The translations under genes were made by a program, and so were the position numbers. A DNA stretch of 64,000 nt from contig JAHDKT010000026.1 in NCBI GenBank assembly GCA_018436725.1, positions 64,001-128,000 of the forward strand, given 5' to 3'. This document shows positions 36,917 through 47,015 of this stretch, piece after piece. The notes beneath the pieces were generated by a model. The model worked only from the letters and a program-made list of their open reading frames with translations. It ran no database searches and was not told the origin of the DNA. This DNA comes from Synergistaceae bacterium. Its GTDB lineage: Bacteria; Synergistota; Synergistia; Synergistales; Aminobacteriaceae. How positions within the stretch are numbered: position 1 is the stretch's first letter; each line of letters begins with the position of its first letter.

Positions 36917-38323
36917 ATGCGCTTCCTTGAGATTCAAAAGGACCGAAAAGGTTCCCTTGCACAGCAGATTTTTGAACAGTTCCGGGTGAAGATTCTGGAT
37001 GGCGAGATGGCGGCGGACGAAAAGCTTCCCTCGACGCGGGAACTGTCGCACATGCTGAACGTCTCAAGGAACACCGTGCTCGCCGCGTACGAAATGCTGG
37101 CTTCCGAGGGGTGCGTTACAAACGTCCCCGCATCGGGGGTGTATGTGAAGGAGGGAGCGGCGCGGACGGAACTCTCCGAAGAAACGGCGGGCGCCGCGCG
37201 GATGAGAGACGACGAGGAAGAAAGCGGCGCTCTCGAAGGCGTCGTCAGCTTCGACAGCGGCGTCCCGGCTCTTGATCTCATCCCCCGCAACGGCTGGCTC
37301 CGGGCGGCGAACACGGCTTTTCGGGAGGCGCCGCTTGAAGCGTTCGGGTACGACGATCCCCGGGGAAGACGCGAGTTGCGCGCGCTCCTTGCGAGCTATC
37401 TGCAACGAACGCGCGGAATTCGCTGTCACCCGGACCGGGTGCTTGTCACTTCGGGGACGAAACAGGGGTTGACGCTGCTCGCGAAAACCTTCCTCTCCCC
37501 GGGGAGCGAAGTGTTCATCGAGGATCCTTCGAACGACAACGTCCGGCGGATTTTTTCGTACCACTCGCAGCACATCGTTCCCATCCCGGTCGACTGCGAA
37601 GGCATCCGAACCGATCTGCTTCCGGAGGACAAGCGTCCGTCGTGTATTTTCGTCACTCCGTCGCATCAGTTTCCTTTAGGGGGTTCGCTTTCCATACAGC
37701 GAAGAGTTGCGCTGGTCCAGTACGCGCAGCAACGGGATTCCTACATCGTCGAAGACGACTACGACAGCGAATTCGTGTACTCCGGCCATCCGGTACGTTC
37801 GCTGCACGAGCTGGACCGCGAGAGAGTCGTCTATGTCGGGACCTTCAGTAAAATCCTCTTTCCCTCGGTCAGGCTCGGCTACCTCGTGCTGCCATACTCG
37901 CTGGTCGATCGGTGCCGGGAGTGGAAACGGCTCGGAGACCACCACTCGAACTCCCTCTACCAGCTCGCGCTGGCGCGCTTTATCGAAAGCGGCGAGCTGG
38001 AACGGCATATACTTCGGATGAAAAAGATCTATCGAAAACGGCGCGATCTGCTGATCGATCTCTTGAAACGCGCTTTCGCCGGTTCCGTCCGTATCTTCGG
38101 CGAAACCGCCGGAATGCATCTCGTCGCGGAGTTCGAGGAGGTCGTCTTTTCCCCGGAGACATTGGAACGGCTTCGAAGAGCCCGCGTCGCCGTCGTTCCG
38201 GTCGAGGAACATGCGATTATCAAAGGGAAGCACCTTGGCCGCGCCATTCTGGGGTATGCGCACCTTCCTCCCGAACTGCTGCACGAAGGAGTCGCCAGAC
38301 TACGGAGAGCCCTGGAACGCTAA
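36917..38323 (+). CDS. MocR/GabR-type regulator (GntR HTH plus aminotransferase fold)
   Basis: A 468-aa protein. N-terminal GntR winged helix (SLAQQIFEQFRVKILDGEM, then LPSTRELSHMLNVSRNTVLA) linked to a fold-type-I PLP aminotransferase domain: FGYDDPRGRRELRALLASYL, VTSGTKQGLTLL, IVEDDYDSEFVY and the PLP lysine in VYVGTFSKILFPSVRLGY. The lysine and Asp are present, so PLP should bind. Such regulators sense amino compounds through PLP. The ATG at 36917 follows GGAGGG (about 11 bases); an upstream ATG at 36890 has a poorer site. Confidence 0.88.
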   Translation: MRFLEIQKDRKGSLAQQIFEQFRVKILDGEMAADEKLPSTRELSHMLNVSRNTVLAAYEMLASEGCVTNVPASGVYVKEGAARTELSEETAGAARMRDDEEESGALEGVVSFDSGVPALDLIPRNGWLRAANTAFREAPLEAFGYDDPRGRRELRALLASYLQRTRGIRCHPDRVLVTSGTKQGLTLLAKTFLSPGSEVFIEDPSNDNVRRIFSYHSQHIVPIPVDCEGIRTDLLPEDKRPSCIFVTPSHQFPLGGSLSIQRRVALVQYAQQRDSYIVEDDYDSEFVYSGHPVRSLHELDRERVVYVGTFSKILFPSVRLGYLVLPYSLVDRCREWKRLGDHHSNSLYQLALARFIESGELERHILRMKKIYRKRRDLLIDLLKRAFAGSVRIFGETAGMHLVAEFEEVVFSPETLERLRRARVAVVPVEEHAIIKGKHLGRAILGYAHLPPELLHEGVARLRRALER

Positions 38324-38445
38324 GCGCTCGACTTCTCGGGCTTCGAGAATCGGATTCCAGCAACGACGCGCTTTTCGCGCTTTGCAAGAGCGCTACGCAC
38401 GGCGAACCTGTACGCAGCCTTGACCTTGCTTCGAACCGCCGTCCG

Positions 38446-41400
38446 TTATCGCAGCGCGTCGCGCAGCGTCTTCAGCGCGTCCGCGAAGTCGTAATCCCGG
38501 ATTTGCTCCTCCATGAGCTTCGCCGATTCTCCAAGCAGCTCGTACAGACAGCCTCGTTCCGACTCCCAAAGTTCCGCCGCCAATGCGTCGTTCTTCTCGA
38601 GCAGAGACGCCAGACGATCCGCGACCGCCGCCGCGCGGACCGGGTCGGCTTCCTCTTCCGAAGCGTCTATCGGAGATCGCCGCGCGGAGGAGGCGCGCCG
38701 TACCTCGTCCGCGAAGGCATGCAACTCCGGAGCCAGTTCTTCCAGGCCGCGGCGCAACGAATCGGCGGAGGCTCCTTCGAACGCCCCGCTCTCCAGCGCC
38801 GCGGCCAGTTTCCGGATCCGAAAAGCGCCCAACACCCCCGCAACTCCTTTGAGGGAGTGCGCCGTATGCTTGACCGCGTCGAAGGCTCCCGACGCGAGAT
38901 ACCCGGCAATACTGTCCGCGTCCTCTCCGTGCTTTCGAACGAACTGATCGAGCAGGCGAAGGTAGCGCGCCACGTCTCCTTGCACCATACGGATTCCGGC
39001 GCCGACGTCCAGTCCCTCGACGGCGCGGACCGCGTCGAGCGCCGCAAAATCCTCCTCGCTCGCCGCTTCGGGGTCGAGGGGTACGAAAATTTCCTCATCA
39101 GCTCCTCCGGTCGGACGTTCCGGAAGCCATTGTACAAGGGCTTTAAAAAGCTGTTCCGGCTCCACGGGCTTCGGAACATGACCATCCATTCCCGCCTCCA
39201 TACATCGCCGACGGTCTTCCTCGAAGGCGTTGGCGGTCATCGCCAGAATCGGGAGAGCCGCCCGCTCCGGAAGCCCGCGAATCGCAAGCGTCGCCTGCAG
39301 TCCGTCCATCACCGGCATCTGTACATCCATGAGGATGAGGTCGAACGTTTGCTCCCGAACCATATCCACGGCTTTTCGACCGTTTTCGGCGACGCTCGTC
39401 AGCATTCCTACGGATTCCACCAGTCGACAGGTGACATCCTGGTTGATCTCGTTATCCTCCACGACGAGGATATGCGCCCCCCGGCGTTTTTTCAACGCCT
39501 CCGCGAGATCTCCTTCGTCGGCCGCGGCATCCTCTCCTCCCGGCGAACATTGATCGGCAAGCGCGTCGTGAAGGGTGGAAGGCGTCACCGGTTTGGTCAG
39601 AATCCGAACATTCCCCAGGCGCTCCATCTCCTCCCGGGGGAGAAGATGCCCGTACGCAGTGACCATCAGCACGCAAGGCAACTTCCTCAACTTAAGCGAT
39701 TGAACCAATAGAATCGCGTCGACGCCGTCCATATCCGGCAATTTGAAGTCGACGAACAGGAGTTCGTACGGATCGTCCGCCCGATCCGCCCTTGAGAGCA
39801 TTTCCAGAGCGTCCGCTGCGGATGGGGCGGAATCGGGGCGAAGCCCGAACTCCGACAACATGTCCGACAATATCTCCCGGTCCGCCGGCAAGTCGTCGAT
39901 GATCAAGGCGCGCTTCCCCATAAACGAAAGAACATGTTCGGCGTTTTTAGGAAGCGTTGCGGATATCTCGAAGGGAATTTCCAACCAGAACAGACTTCCA
40001 CGATGCATCTCGCTCTCGACGCCGATGCGCCCTCCCAGCAGTTCGGTCAGGCGCTTGCTGATGGCCAGTCCCAGGCCGGTCCCGCCGAAACGTCGCGTCA
40101 TGGAGACGTCGCCCTGCATGAAATCCGAGAAGAGGCGCTTCACCTGCTCTTCCGTCATTCCGATGCCGGTATCGCGCACTTCGAACCGCAGGAGCGCCTG
40201 ATTCTCTTTCTGTTCGAGGGTTCGAGCGGAGATAAGCACCTCTCCCCGTTCGCAGAACTTGACGGCGTTCCCGACGAGATTCAGCAAGATCTGTCCGAGC
40301 CTGACTCCGTCGCCTCGGAGCACCAACGGAGCATGGTCCAGATGCACGCGCAAAGCCAATTTTTTCGCTGCGGCGGAGCTTGCGACGATATTGCATACAT
40401 GGTCGACCACTCGGGCCAATTCGAAGTCCTGATTCTCAAGCTCTATTCTGTTCGCTTCGATCTTTGAGAAATCCAGGATATCGTTGATGATGTTCAACAG
40501 GTGGCGCGCCGAATCCGTTAATTTTTCCAGCTGATCGAGCTGCCGCGACGTCAGAGGATCCCGCCGTATAAGGTGCGCATAGCCGATGATCGCGTTCAGC
40601 GGGGTCCGAATTTCGTGGCTCATATTGGACAAAAACGCGCTCTTCGCCTGATTCGCGCTCTCGGCCTGGGCCTTGGCGGCGTTCAGCGCCGCCGTTCGCG
40701 ATTCCACCATTTCCTCCAGATGCATACGGTAGCGATCCAGCTCCCGCACTGCATACACCTGTTCGGTGATATCCCTGACGACGCCGAGTCCGGCCAAGGG
40801 AACCCCCTTTTCATCGACTTCGAACTCCGCCCGCACCTCGACCCAACGAACTTCCTCTCCGGCCAGGATACGATGTCTGAGAGCGAAAGGCGTCCCTTCG
40901 AGCGCGGCCGCCCAGGCGTCTTCGACCTCTTCGCGGTCTTCGGGGTGAAGACGGTCGAGAAACATCTCCAGCGTAAGGGGCGTTCCCGGCTCTATGGCGA
41001 ATATACGGTAGGTCTCGTCGGACCATACGAGTTCCGTTCCGCGGATATCCATATACCAATGGCCCGTTTTCGAAACCTCCTGGGCGCGCTTCAGAATGCT
41101 CTCGCTTCGGCGCAGCGCCCGGAGAGCCTCCAGCCGATCCCGGTTGAGAAAGACCATGCCGAATCTGTCCGCGACCTGGCAGCAGAAAACGATCTCGTCG
41201 CGCTCCCAGTTATGCGGGCGCCCCGTATGTTCGAAGCACATGATCCCGAGACATCGGCCCCCGAAACTGATGACGCAGTCGAGCATGGAGACGATCCCCA
41301 GAGGCTTCAGATACCCTTCGACGTACCCTTTCGTCCGGGGATCGTTTACCGCGTCGTTCGCATCCACGTATCGATTGTTCTTCACATGCTGGAATTCGTC

Positions 41401-43578
41401 ACGAAACAGTCTCTCTTCGAGCGTCGCCCCTTTGGAATGGCGCCCGAACTCCCGCTCGTAAAGATCGACGCACTCGAGAAGGCATCCATCGTCGCTGAAA
41501 ATCCATACGGAGACCCGCGCGATATCCAGGCTTTCCCCCAGCAGTTCGGTAATCTCCTTGGAGAAGAGGGCGACTTCTCCGTCGTACCCGGATTCCAAAG
41601 TTTCAATCCTGTTGAGCAGTCCGGCGTGCAGATGCAGTCGATCATTGACTCTCCGTTGCTCCCGCTCTCTGATTTTCTGCTCCGTGACGTCGCGCCAGAT
41701 GACGCAAATAAAGCGGGCGCCTCCGTAATCCAAAAGAGAGGCTTTGACGACCGAATCACGAACGTCTCCGTTCCTGCACCGATGCCGGACTTCGAACTCG
41801 GTCAGGGTCCCCGCCAGAATGCGTTCGAGATTGCGCTCCACATCGCCGCGGCTCTGATCGTATTGAACGTCGAACACGGACAGCCGGGAGAATTCCTCCC
41901 GCGAATACCCCAAACGTTCGTAAGCGACGGTGTTGAAGTAGACGAAAGCGCCGCCGGCAGGCTCCAAAAGAACGATCGAATCCGTAATCCGCGCGAACAT
42001 GAGTTGCAGCAGCTCCTCCTGTTCACGCAGCACTTCCGCGTTTTTCCGACGGTTCACGACATCCGTCAGACGATGCACGATCGACTTCGCAAGCACGCGT
42101 TCTTCCTGAAGAAACGGGTCTTCCCCGTCCATAGGCGGTTCCACCGCGTACGCCACCGTCAGACGGACGACGCCGCTTCGTTCCGTGACTCCTTCCGTCG
42201 TCAACATCCACGGCGTCTCGACGAACGTGGGCGCGCTGTACTCTCTCCCTGAAAACTCGATCCGGACCCAGGTGATTTCGGGGTACTGAAAACCGTCGCG
42301 CACGATAAGCGCGATGCGCTGCATCAACTCGTCGAGAGATGTATCGATATCGTCCGAAATACGAAAAATCTCGTTCATGCACTGCCATTCTTTGACTCGC
42401 TCGCGGAGCGATCGTCGCTCCTGCCGCAACGCCGCCTCGGCTTTCTTAAGCGGCGAAATATCGTTTGCGGCGATCATGACGGCCGGTTCGCCTTCGAACT
42501 CCACCATTCTCCCCGACAAGAGGACATCATAGTCGACGCCGTTCCAACCGACTATCTTCATCTCTCGGTCATGGACGACGCCTTCCTCGATCAAAAGATC
42601 CCGTATGCGCTTCCATTCGACCTCGTACTGGTACAAGCTCTTCTCGGAAACGCCACCGTCCCGCTCGGCCACGACGCCGAACAGGGCTATCGCCCGTTGA
42701 TTGACGTAGCGCAACAGCCCGTCGCCGGCTCCTGTGACGACGATCGGGAAAGGGGCGTTTTCCAGAAGGTTGCGAAATCGTCTCTCGCCGGCGGCAAGCG
42801 CCTCCAAGGCGCGTTTTTCCTCCGTGATATCCCGGATGAGAGCGATGCACTTCGTTCCCACCTTGGTCGGACTAAGACGGCATTCGTAGCACCTTTGCCC
42901 GTCGGGAAACGGAAGACGGTACTCGAAGCAGCTCAACGCTCCCGTTTCAATGCTGCTTCGCATATTGCGAAGAAACATATCGGCGACGTCGGACGGAAGC
43001 ACTTCGAGGACGCGCTTATTTAAAAAGACTTCCGGAGGCACATACAGGGAGGAGGATCGCATCGCTCGAAAATCCAGTATCGTTCCCTTGTCGTCGAAGA
43101 GAAAAAAAAGGTCCGGTATAGCCTGAAAGAGCGATTCGAAGAGGTCGTCCCGCTCCTCGCCGCGAACCATCGCTCCCCGAAGATCGGCGATATCCTGAAT
43201 CGCCCCCTCGATTCGAACGACGCGTCCGTTCTCCGTTACGGGAAACCCCGCGGTCCTGAGCCACTTCGAAGCACCGCGCGCCGTGATGATCTCGCATTCC
43301 ACCGCGAAAGGGCGGGCGTCCTCGACAGCCGTCCGGAAGGCCTCCTCCATTTTCTTTCGGCATTCTCCTTGGTAAAACGCCGCATAGTCGTCCGCGGATA
43401 CTTCGCGATTCGGCTCCATATCCCAAATGTTCGCGGCTTCCTCGCTCAATTCGATCCGCCCCGTCCCGACATCGGCGCGCCACCACCCCGTCTTGGCGAG
43501 ACGGCACGCCATGGCGAGCATGTTGTTCCGCCGCTCAAGTTGCGAGAAAAGATCGGCCCTTTCGTCCACGGCGCTCAT
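38446..43578 (-). CDS. Very large cytoplasmic hybrid sensor histidine kinase
   Basis: A 1710-aa protein without membrane segments. In order: three PAS-like domains (about residues 20-385), a sensor segment starting EWQCMNEIFRISDDIDTSLD, a fourth PAS, a GAF domain (about 665-830), a fifth PAS, HisKA with SNMSHEIRTPLNA, HATPase_c (NLVGNAVKF, DTGIGM, GGTGLGLAIS), two receiver domains (FVDFKLPDMDG; LMDVQMPVMDG) and an Hpt domain with HTAHSLKGVAG. All phosphorelay residues are present, so signal can pass His-Asp-His. The ATG at 43578 lies 13 bases after the HD-GYP response regulator, its probable output partner. Confidence 0.92.
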   Translation of the reverse strand: MSAVDERADLFSQLERRNNMLAMACRLAKTGWWRADVGTGRIELSEEAANIWDMEPNREVSADDYAAFYQGECRKKMEEAFRTAVEDARPFAVECEIITARGASKWLRTAGFPVTENGRVVRIEGAIQDIADLRGAMVRGEERDDLFESLFQAIPDLFFLFDDKGTILDFRAMRSSSLYVPPEVFLNKRVLEVLPSDVADMFLRNMRSSIETGALSCFEYRLPFPDGQRCYECRLSPTKVGTKCIALIRDITEEKRALEALAAGERRFRNLLENAPFPIVVTGAGDGLLRYVNQRAIALFGVVAERDGGVSEKSLYQYEVEWKRIRDLLIEEGVVHDREMKIVGWNGVDYDVLLSGRMVEFEGEPAVMIAANDISPLKKAEAALRQERRSLRERVKEWQCMNEIFRISDDIDTSLDELMQRIALIVRDGFQYPEITWVRIEFSGREYSAPTFVETPWMLTTEGVTERSGVVRLTVAYAVEPPMDGEDPFLQEERVLAKSIVHRLTDVVNRRKNAEVLREQEELLQLMFARITDSIVLLEPAGGAFVYFNTVAYERLGYSREEFSRLSVFDVQYDQSRGDVERNLERILAGTLTEFEVRHRCRNGDVRDSVVKASLLDYGGARFICVIWRDVTEQKIREREQRRVNDRLHLHAGLLNRIETLESGYDGEVALFSKEITELLGESLDIARVSVWIFSDDGCLLECVDLYEREFGRHSKGATLEERLFRDEFQHVKNNRYVDANDAVNDPRTKGYVEGYLKPLGIVSMLDCVISFGGRCLGIMCFEHTGRPHNWERDEIVFCCQVADRFGMVFLNRDRLEALRALRRSESILKRAQEVSKTGHWYMDIRGTELVWSDETYRIFAIEPGTPLTLEMFLDRLHPEDREEVEDAWAAALEGTPFALRHRILAGEEVRWVEVRAEFEVDEKGVPLAGLGVVRDITEQVYAVRELDRYRMHLEEMVESRTAALNAAKAQAESANQAKSAFLSNMSHEIRTPLNAIIGYAHLIRRDPLTSRQLDQLEKLTDSARHLLNIINDILDFSKIEANRIELENQDFELARVVDHVCNIVASSAAAKKLALRVHLDHAPLVLRGDGVRLGQILLNLVGNAVKFCERGEVLISARTLEQKENQALLRFEVRDTGIGMTEEQVKRLFSDFMQGDVSMTRRFGGTGLGLAISKRLTELLGGRIGVESEMHRGSLFWLEIPFEISATLPKNAEHVLSFMGKRALIIDDLPADREILSDMLSEFGLRPDSAPSAADALEMLSRADRADDPYELLFVDFKLPDMDGVDAILLVQSLKLRKLPCVLMVTAYGHLLPREEMERLGNVRILTKPVTPSTLHDALADQCSPGGEDAAADEGDLAEALKKRRGAHILVVEDNEINQDVTCRLVESVGMLTSVAENGRKAVDMVREQTFDLILMDVQMPVMDGLQATLAIRGLPERAALPILAMTANAFEEDRRRCMEAGMDGHVPKPVEPEQLFKALVQWLPERPTGGADEEIFVPLDPEAASEEDFAALDAVRAVEGLDVGAGIRMVQGDVARYLRLLDQFVRKHGEDADSIAGYLASGAFDAVKHTAHSLKGVAGVLGAFRIRKLAAALESGAFEGASADSLRRGLEELAPELHAFADEVRRASSARRSPIDASEEEADPVRAAAVADRLASLLEKNDALAAELWESERGCLYELLGESAKLMEEQIRDYDFADALKTLRDALR

Positions 43579-43591
43579 TCTACGGCTCCGG

Positions 43592-44773
43592 TCAGTCGTC
43601 CGCCAGGGCTCGATGTATCTCGGCGAATTCTCCAAGCTCCGATTCGAACGCGTCGACCACATCCGGATCGAACTGCGATCCCCGCTGTTCCATGATGTAC
43701 GCGTTCGCCTCGACCGCGCTCCAGGCCGATTTATACGGACGATCGCTGGTCAGCGCGTCGAAAACGTCCGCCAACGCCATGATTCGGGCCGACAGGGGGA
43801 TCTCCTCCCCTTTCAGACCATCCGGGTATCCCGTTCCGTCCCATCGTTCATGGTGGAACCGGGCTATCGTTTCCGCCTCTTCAAGAATGCGGAGCGACAT
43901 CGGTTTCACATCGGAAAACCCTCCGCTCCGGGCAAGCAGAGCTTTGTCGATCGCGTTGCGAATGGCGTTTCCACCGATATCCGTATGTGTTTTCATGATC
44001 TCGAACTCCTCGGGCGTCAAAGACCCCGGCTTGAGGAGAATCGAATCCGGGATTCCTATCTTTCCTATATCATGCAACGGAGAAGCCTTTACGAGAACAT
44101 CGATCCCGTCTTTCGTTCCGTCCGGAAACCGCTCCGCGGACATCAGCCTGCGCGCCAGCAACTCGACATAGGATCGAGTGCGAACGATATGATTGGCCGT
44201 TTCCGTATCTCTGGTTTCCACCAGTTGAGCAATCACGATGAGGCTGATGTCTTGAATAAGCTGGTTTTCCCTCAATCGGCGATCGACCTCGGCTTCGAGC
44301 CACTCGTTTTGATTTTTCAGAAGCTCGCGCGCCTCTTTGAACTCCAACTGCGCCCGAACCCTGGCCAGCACGACGATCGGTTTGAACGGTTTCGTTATAT
44401 AATCGACCGCGCCCAGAAGCAGGCCTTTTTCTTCGTCGACGTCGCTGTTCAAGGAAGAGAGAAAGACGACGGGAATATCCCGCGTATCCCGGTTCTCCCG
44501 CATTTTAGAGAGAACCTCGTACCCGTCCATGCCGGGCATCATAATATCCAGGAGGACCAAATCCGGATACGGAGCGATACTGGCGTTCCGCAGCGCGTCT
44601 TCTCCGCTCTTGCAGACTCTCACAACGAAAAACGGCGTCAGCACTTTCGAGAGGATCGAGAGATTGACGGGTTCGTCGTCGACAATCAGAATCTCTCGTT
44701 TACGCCTGTCATCACCGATTGCATATTTTGAAAAAAAACGTTCATAACGCGGCATTTCCGTCGACATGTCCAT
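43592..44773 (-). CDS. Response regulator with HD-GYP output
   Basis: A 393-aa protein. Receiver domain ILIVDDEPVNLSILSKVL with phosphoacceptor in LVLLDIMMPGMDG and TKPFKP, a coiled linker, then HD-GYP: HDIGKIGIPD, THTDIGG, FHHERWDGTGYPDGLKGEEIPL. It is predicted to hydrolyse c-di-GMP when phosphorylated. The ATG at 44773 follows a G-rich site; an ATG six bases later is possible. It is cotranscribed with the large hybrid kinase that follows. Confidence 0.9.
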   Translation of the reverse strand: MDMSTEMPRYERFFSKYAIGDDRRKREILIVDDEPVNLSILSKVLTPFFVVRVCKSGEDALRNASIAPYPDLVLLDIMMPGMDGYEVLSKMRENRDTRDIPVVFLSSLNSDVDEEKGLLLGAVDYITKPFKPIVVLARVRAQLEFKEARELLKNQNEWLEAEVDRRLRENQLIQDISLIVIAQLVETRDTETANHIVRTRSYVELLARRLMSAERFPDGTKDGIDVLVKASPLHDIGKIGIPDSILLKPGSLTPEEFEIMKTHTDIGGNAIRNAIDKALLARSGGFSDVKPMSLRILEEAETIARFHHERWDGTGYPDGLKGEEIPLSARIMALADVFDALTSDRPYKSAWSAVEANAYIMEQRGSQFDPDVVDAFESELGEFAEIHRALADD

Positions 44774-44855
44774 TCGATTCCCCCCTCTACACAACTTCGG
44801 GAACTCGATGAAAACTTTCTCAAGCCTCTATGGAGTTCCTCTTCTGTTTCGGCCA

Positions 44856-45794
44856 TCAGCTCATCGAAGCGAGGAGATACCCTGTGACGATGGAGGCGGC
44901 CCAAAGCAGCGCGCCGAAGAGCATCCCCTGCGCGCCCACCTTCTTCAGGACGTCTCGGTGGAGGCCGAAGCCGACTATGTAAAGCGCGACCGCCATCAGC
45001 ACCTTCCCGGCGGATGCAAGCGACTTGAAGAGCGGAGCGAAGGGGAGGACCGACGCCGTCATCGATGCCAGCAAAAAGAGGACGATGAAGAGCGGTACCG
45101 AGAGTTTCCCCTTCTCCCCCTGGCGCAGCGAGATCAGGAAGACGATCGGCGTGATCCAGAGTGTACGGGTGAGCTTCATGATGGTCGCCGTGCGCAGCGA
45201 GGCGTCTCCAAGCACCGCGGCCGCACCCACGACCGAGCTGGTGTCGTGGATGCTCAGCGCGCACCAGACGCCGTACTGTTCGGGGGAGAGCGGCAGCAGG
45301 GACGAGAGCAGCGGAAAGGCGACGAGCGCCACGGCGTTCAGCAGAAAGACGACGCCCATGGCGACGCCGATGTCCTCGTCGCGGACCTTCATCACCGACG
45401 AGACCGCTGCGATGGCGCTCCCTCCGCAGATGGAGGTACCGAAGGTGATCAGCTTGAGCGTAGCCGCCTCCGCCCGGAAGCAGCGGAGCAAAAAGTAGCC
45501 GAGCGAGATGATGACTACGAGGCTTACGGCGGTCTGCCAGAAGCCCTGCCCCCCCACCGCGACGACATGCCGGATGTTCAGTCCGAAGCCGAAGAGAACT
45601 ACCGCTGTATTCAGCGCGAGTTTCCGCATCTTCCCGAGCCCCGGAGGCGCCGCGTCGGGGGCGAGATTGCTCACGACCGCCCCGAGGACGAGCGCCGTCC
45701 CCACGGCGTACGGAGCTGTCTCGGGGATCAGCGCTGGGATAAGGGCGAGTCCGAGACACAGAAAAAAGAGTTTATAGGTACGAAGAGTCTCCAC
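44856..45794 (-). CDS. YeiH-family (UPF0324) putative sulfate exporter
   Basis: A 312-aa protein with about ten hydrophobic helices. Family motifs are KLALNTAVVLFGFGLNI, FGTSICGGSAIAAVSSV and SIHDTSSVVGAAAVLG. YeiH proteins are annotated as sulfate or sulfonate-related exporters, with little biochemical proof. The start is GTG at 45794 with GGGAGG upstream. It stands alone on the minus strand. Confidence 0.87.
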   Translation of the reverse strand: METLRTYKLFFLCLGLALIPALIPETAPYAVGTALVLGAVVSNLAPDAAPPGLGKMRKLALNTAVVLFGFGLNIRHVVAVGGQGFWQTAVSLVVIISLGYFLLRCFRAEAATLKLITFGTSICGGSAIAAVSSVMKVRDEDIGVAMGVVFLLNAVALVAFPLLSSLLPLSPEQYGVWCALSIHDTSSVVGAAAVLGDASLRTATIMKLTRTLWITPIVFLISLRQGEKGKLSVPLFIVLFLLASMTASVLPFAPLFKSLASAGKVLMAVALYIVGFGLHRDVLKKVGAQGMLFGALLWAASIVTGYLLASMS

Positions 45795-45897
45795 ACGTAT
45801 TCCTCCCTGGAAGGAGTTCGCTTTCCGGAAGAGTCGCTTTTTCCGGAAAGGGCGTTACCAAACGGCACGACTCGTTTTCAGCGGCACGCAAAAGTGT

Positions 45898-46797
45898 TCA
45901 GCCCCCCTGAACGAATCCGGAGGAGAGCTTCTCCAGCATCGCGGAGACGGACGCCATCTCCTCGCTTGACGCGGCGATGCTCTCGATGATCCTGGACTGC
46001 TCCTTGATGATCTTCAGCAGCGTGTCGGTACTGTCGTCGATCTCGATCGTCGAGTTCTTGAAGTACTCCAGAATCTCCTTGATCCGCCCCGCCGATTCGG
46101 AAGAACGAACCGCGAGCTTCCGCACCTCCTGCGCCACCACGCCGAATCCCTTGCCCTGGTCTCCGAGGCGCGAGGCCTCGATGGAGGCGTTGAGGCCGAG
46201 CATATTCGTCTGCTTCGCCACGCCCTCGATGACGCCGAACACCTGCTCGGTGCTCTCCACCTTGCTCACGGCCCGTGCGGTGATCGCGTTCAGCGTCTCG
46301 CCGGCGGCGCGCATCTCCTCCATCTGACCGGTCATCGTTTGGAGCGAGTCCGCGATCTGGCCGGTGGAGGCCCGCAGCAGTTCCGCCGTCTCCCTCATCG
46401 TCTCCTGCCTCGTGGTGTTCTCCGCCGTGATGACGCAGCCGACGGCCTTTCCGGAAGCGTCGAAGATCGGGACGGAGGTCGCGACGTACGGGAAGCCGAA
46501 CGGCGACTCCTCCTTCTTGAACTCCTTCGCGATCTTGCGTTTTTCCATCATGCACCGGTGGCCAGCCGATCCTTCGGTGAGCTTGTCGCCGGGCTTCTTT
46601 TTGATGTCGATCGTCTTTCCCGGCATATAGACGAGGTACTCGTCGCCTTCGACGACGGCGAAGCTCATATCCCCCGGGAAGATCTCCCGGATCAGGTGCG
46701 CGATGCAGGCGAGCGCGTGCAACGCCTCCCGGCCGCTCATCGCGCCGCACACGTACGACTCTCCCGCGGGCAAACTCTCTCGTTGAGGTGCTGCCAT
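45898..46797 (-). CDS. Soluble methyl-accepting chemotaxis-type protein
   Basis: A 299-aa protein without membrane segments. The N-terminal sensing domain (about 1-140) contains EIFPGDMSFAVVEGDEYLVY and FGFPYVATSVPIFDASGKAVG. The C-terminal half is an MCP signalling hairpin with the conserved tip region GVAKQTNMLGLNASIEASRLGDQG, FGVVAQEVRKLA and ASSEEMASVSAMLEKL. It is short for an MCP, and methylation helices appear reduced. The ATG at 46797 is chosen from GGAGGG seven bases upstream. Divergent from the diguanylate cyclase gene. Confidence 0.85.
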   Translation of the reverse strand: MAAPQRESLPAGESYVCGAMSGREALHALACIAHLIREIFPGDMSFAVVEGDEYLVYMPGKTIDIKKKPGDKLTEGSAGHRCMMEKRKIAKEFKKEESPFGFPYVATSVPIFDASGKAVGCVITAENTTRQETMRETAELLRASTGQIADSLQTMTGQMEEMRAAGETLNAITARAVSKVESTEQVFGVIEGVAKQTNMLGLNASIEASRLGDQGKGFGVVAQEVRKLAVRSSESAGRIKEILEYFKNSTIEIDDSTDTLLKIIKEQSRIIESIAASSEEMASVSAMLEKLSSGFVQGG

Positions 46798-46927
46798 TGT
46801 CCATCCCTCCATAATCGATAGATCCTCGCCGAAAAGAATACCACAAAGCGGGAAAGAGCGGCGCATCTTCCTCTCCTTTACGACATTCCGTACAAGAAGC
46901 GATGGGAAGAGCCTATAATGAAAAAAG

Positions 46928-46961
46928 CCGTGTCGTAGTATAAAATTATGATGCGACACGG
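46928..46961. promoter_or_regulatory. Inverted repeat in the MCP/GGDEF intergenic region
   Basis: CCGTGTCG (46928-46935) and CGACACGG (46954-46961) are perfect complements around an 18-base AT-rich spacer containing TATAAAAT. The size fits a dimeric repressor site over a promoter serving one or both divergent genes. A second TATAAT lies at 46914-46919. Confidence 0.45.
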
Positions 46962-47015
46962 AGTCCGAGAGATGACATTAACAGACAAGAGCGGAGCGAC
47001 GAGAGGATGGTCCTT

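Noticed and set aside
37912-39711. Long plus-strand frame across the end of the MocR-type gene and the hybrid kinase gene
   Set aside because: Shadow of two clear genes; Arg/Pro-rich and without domains.
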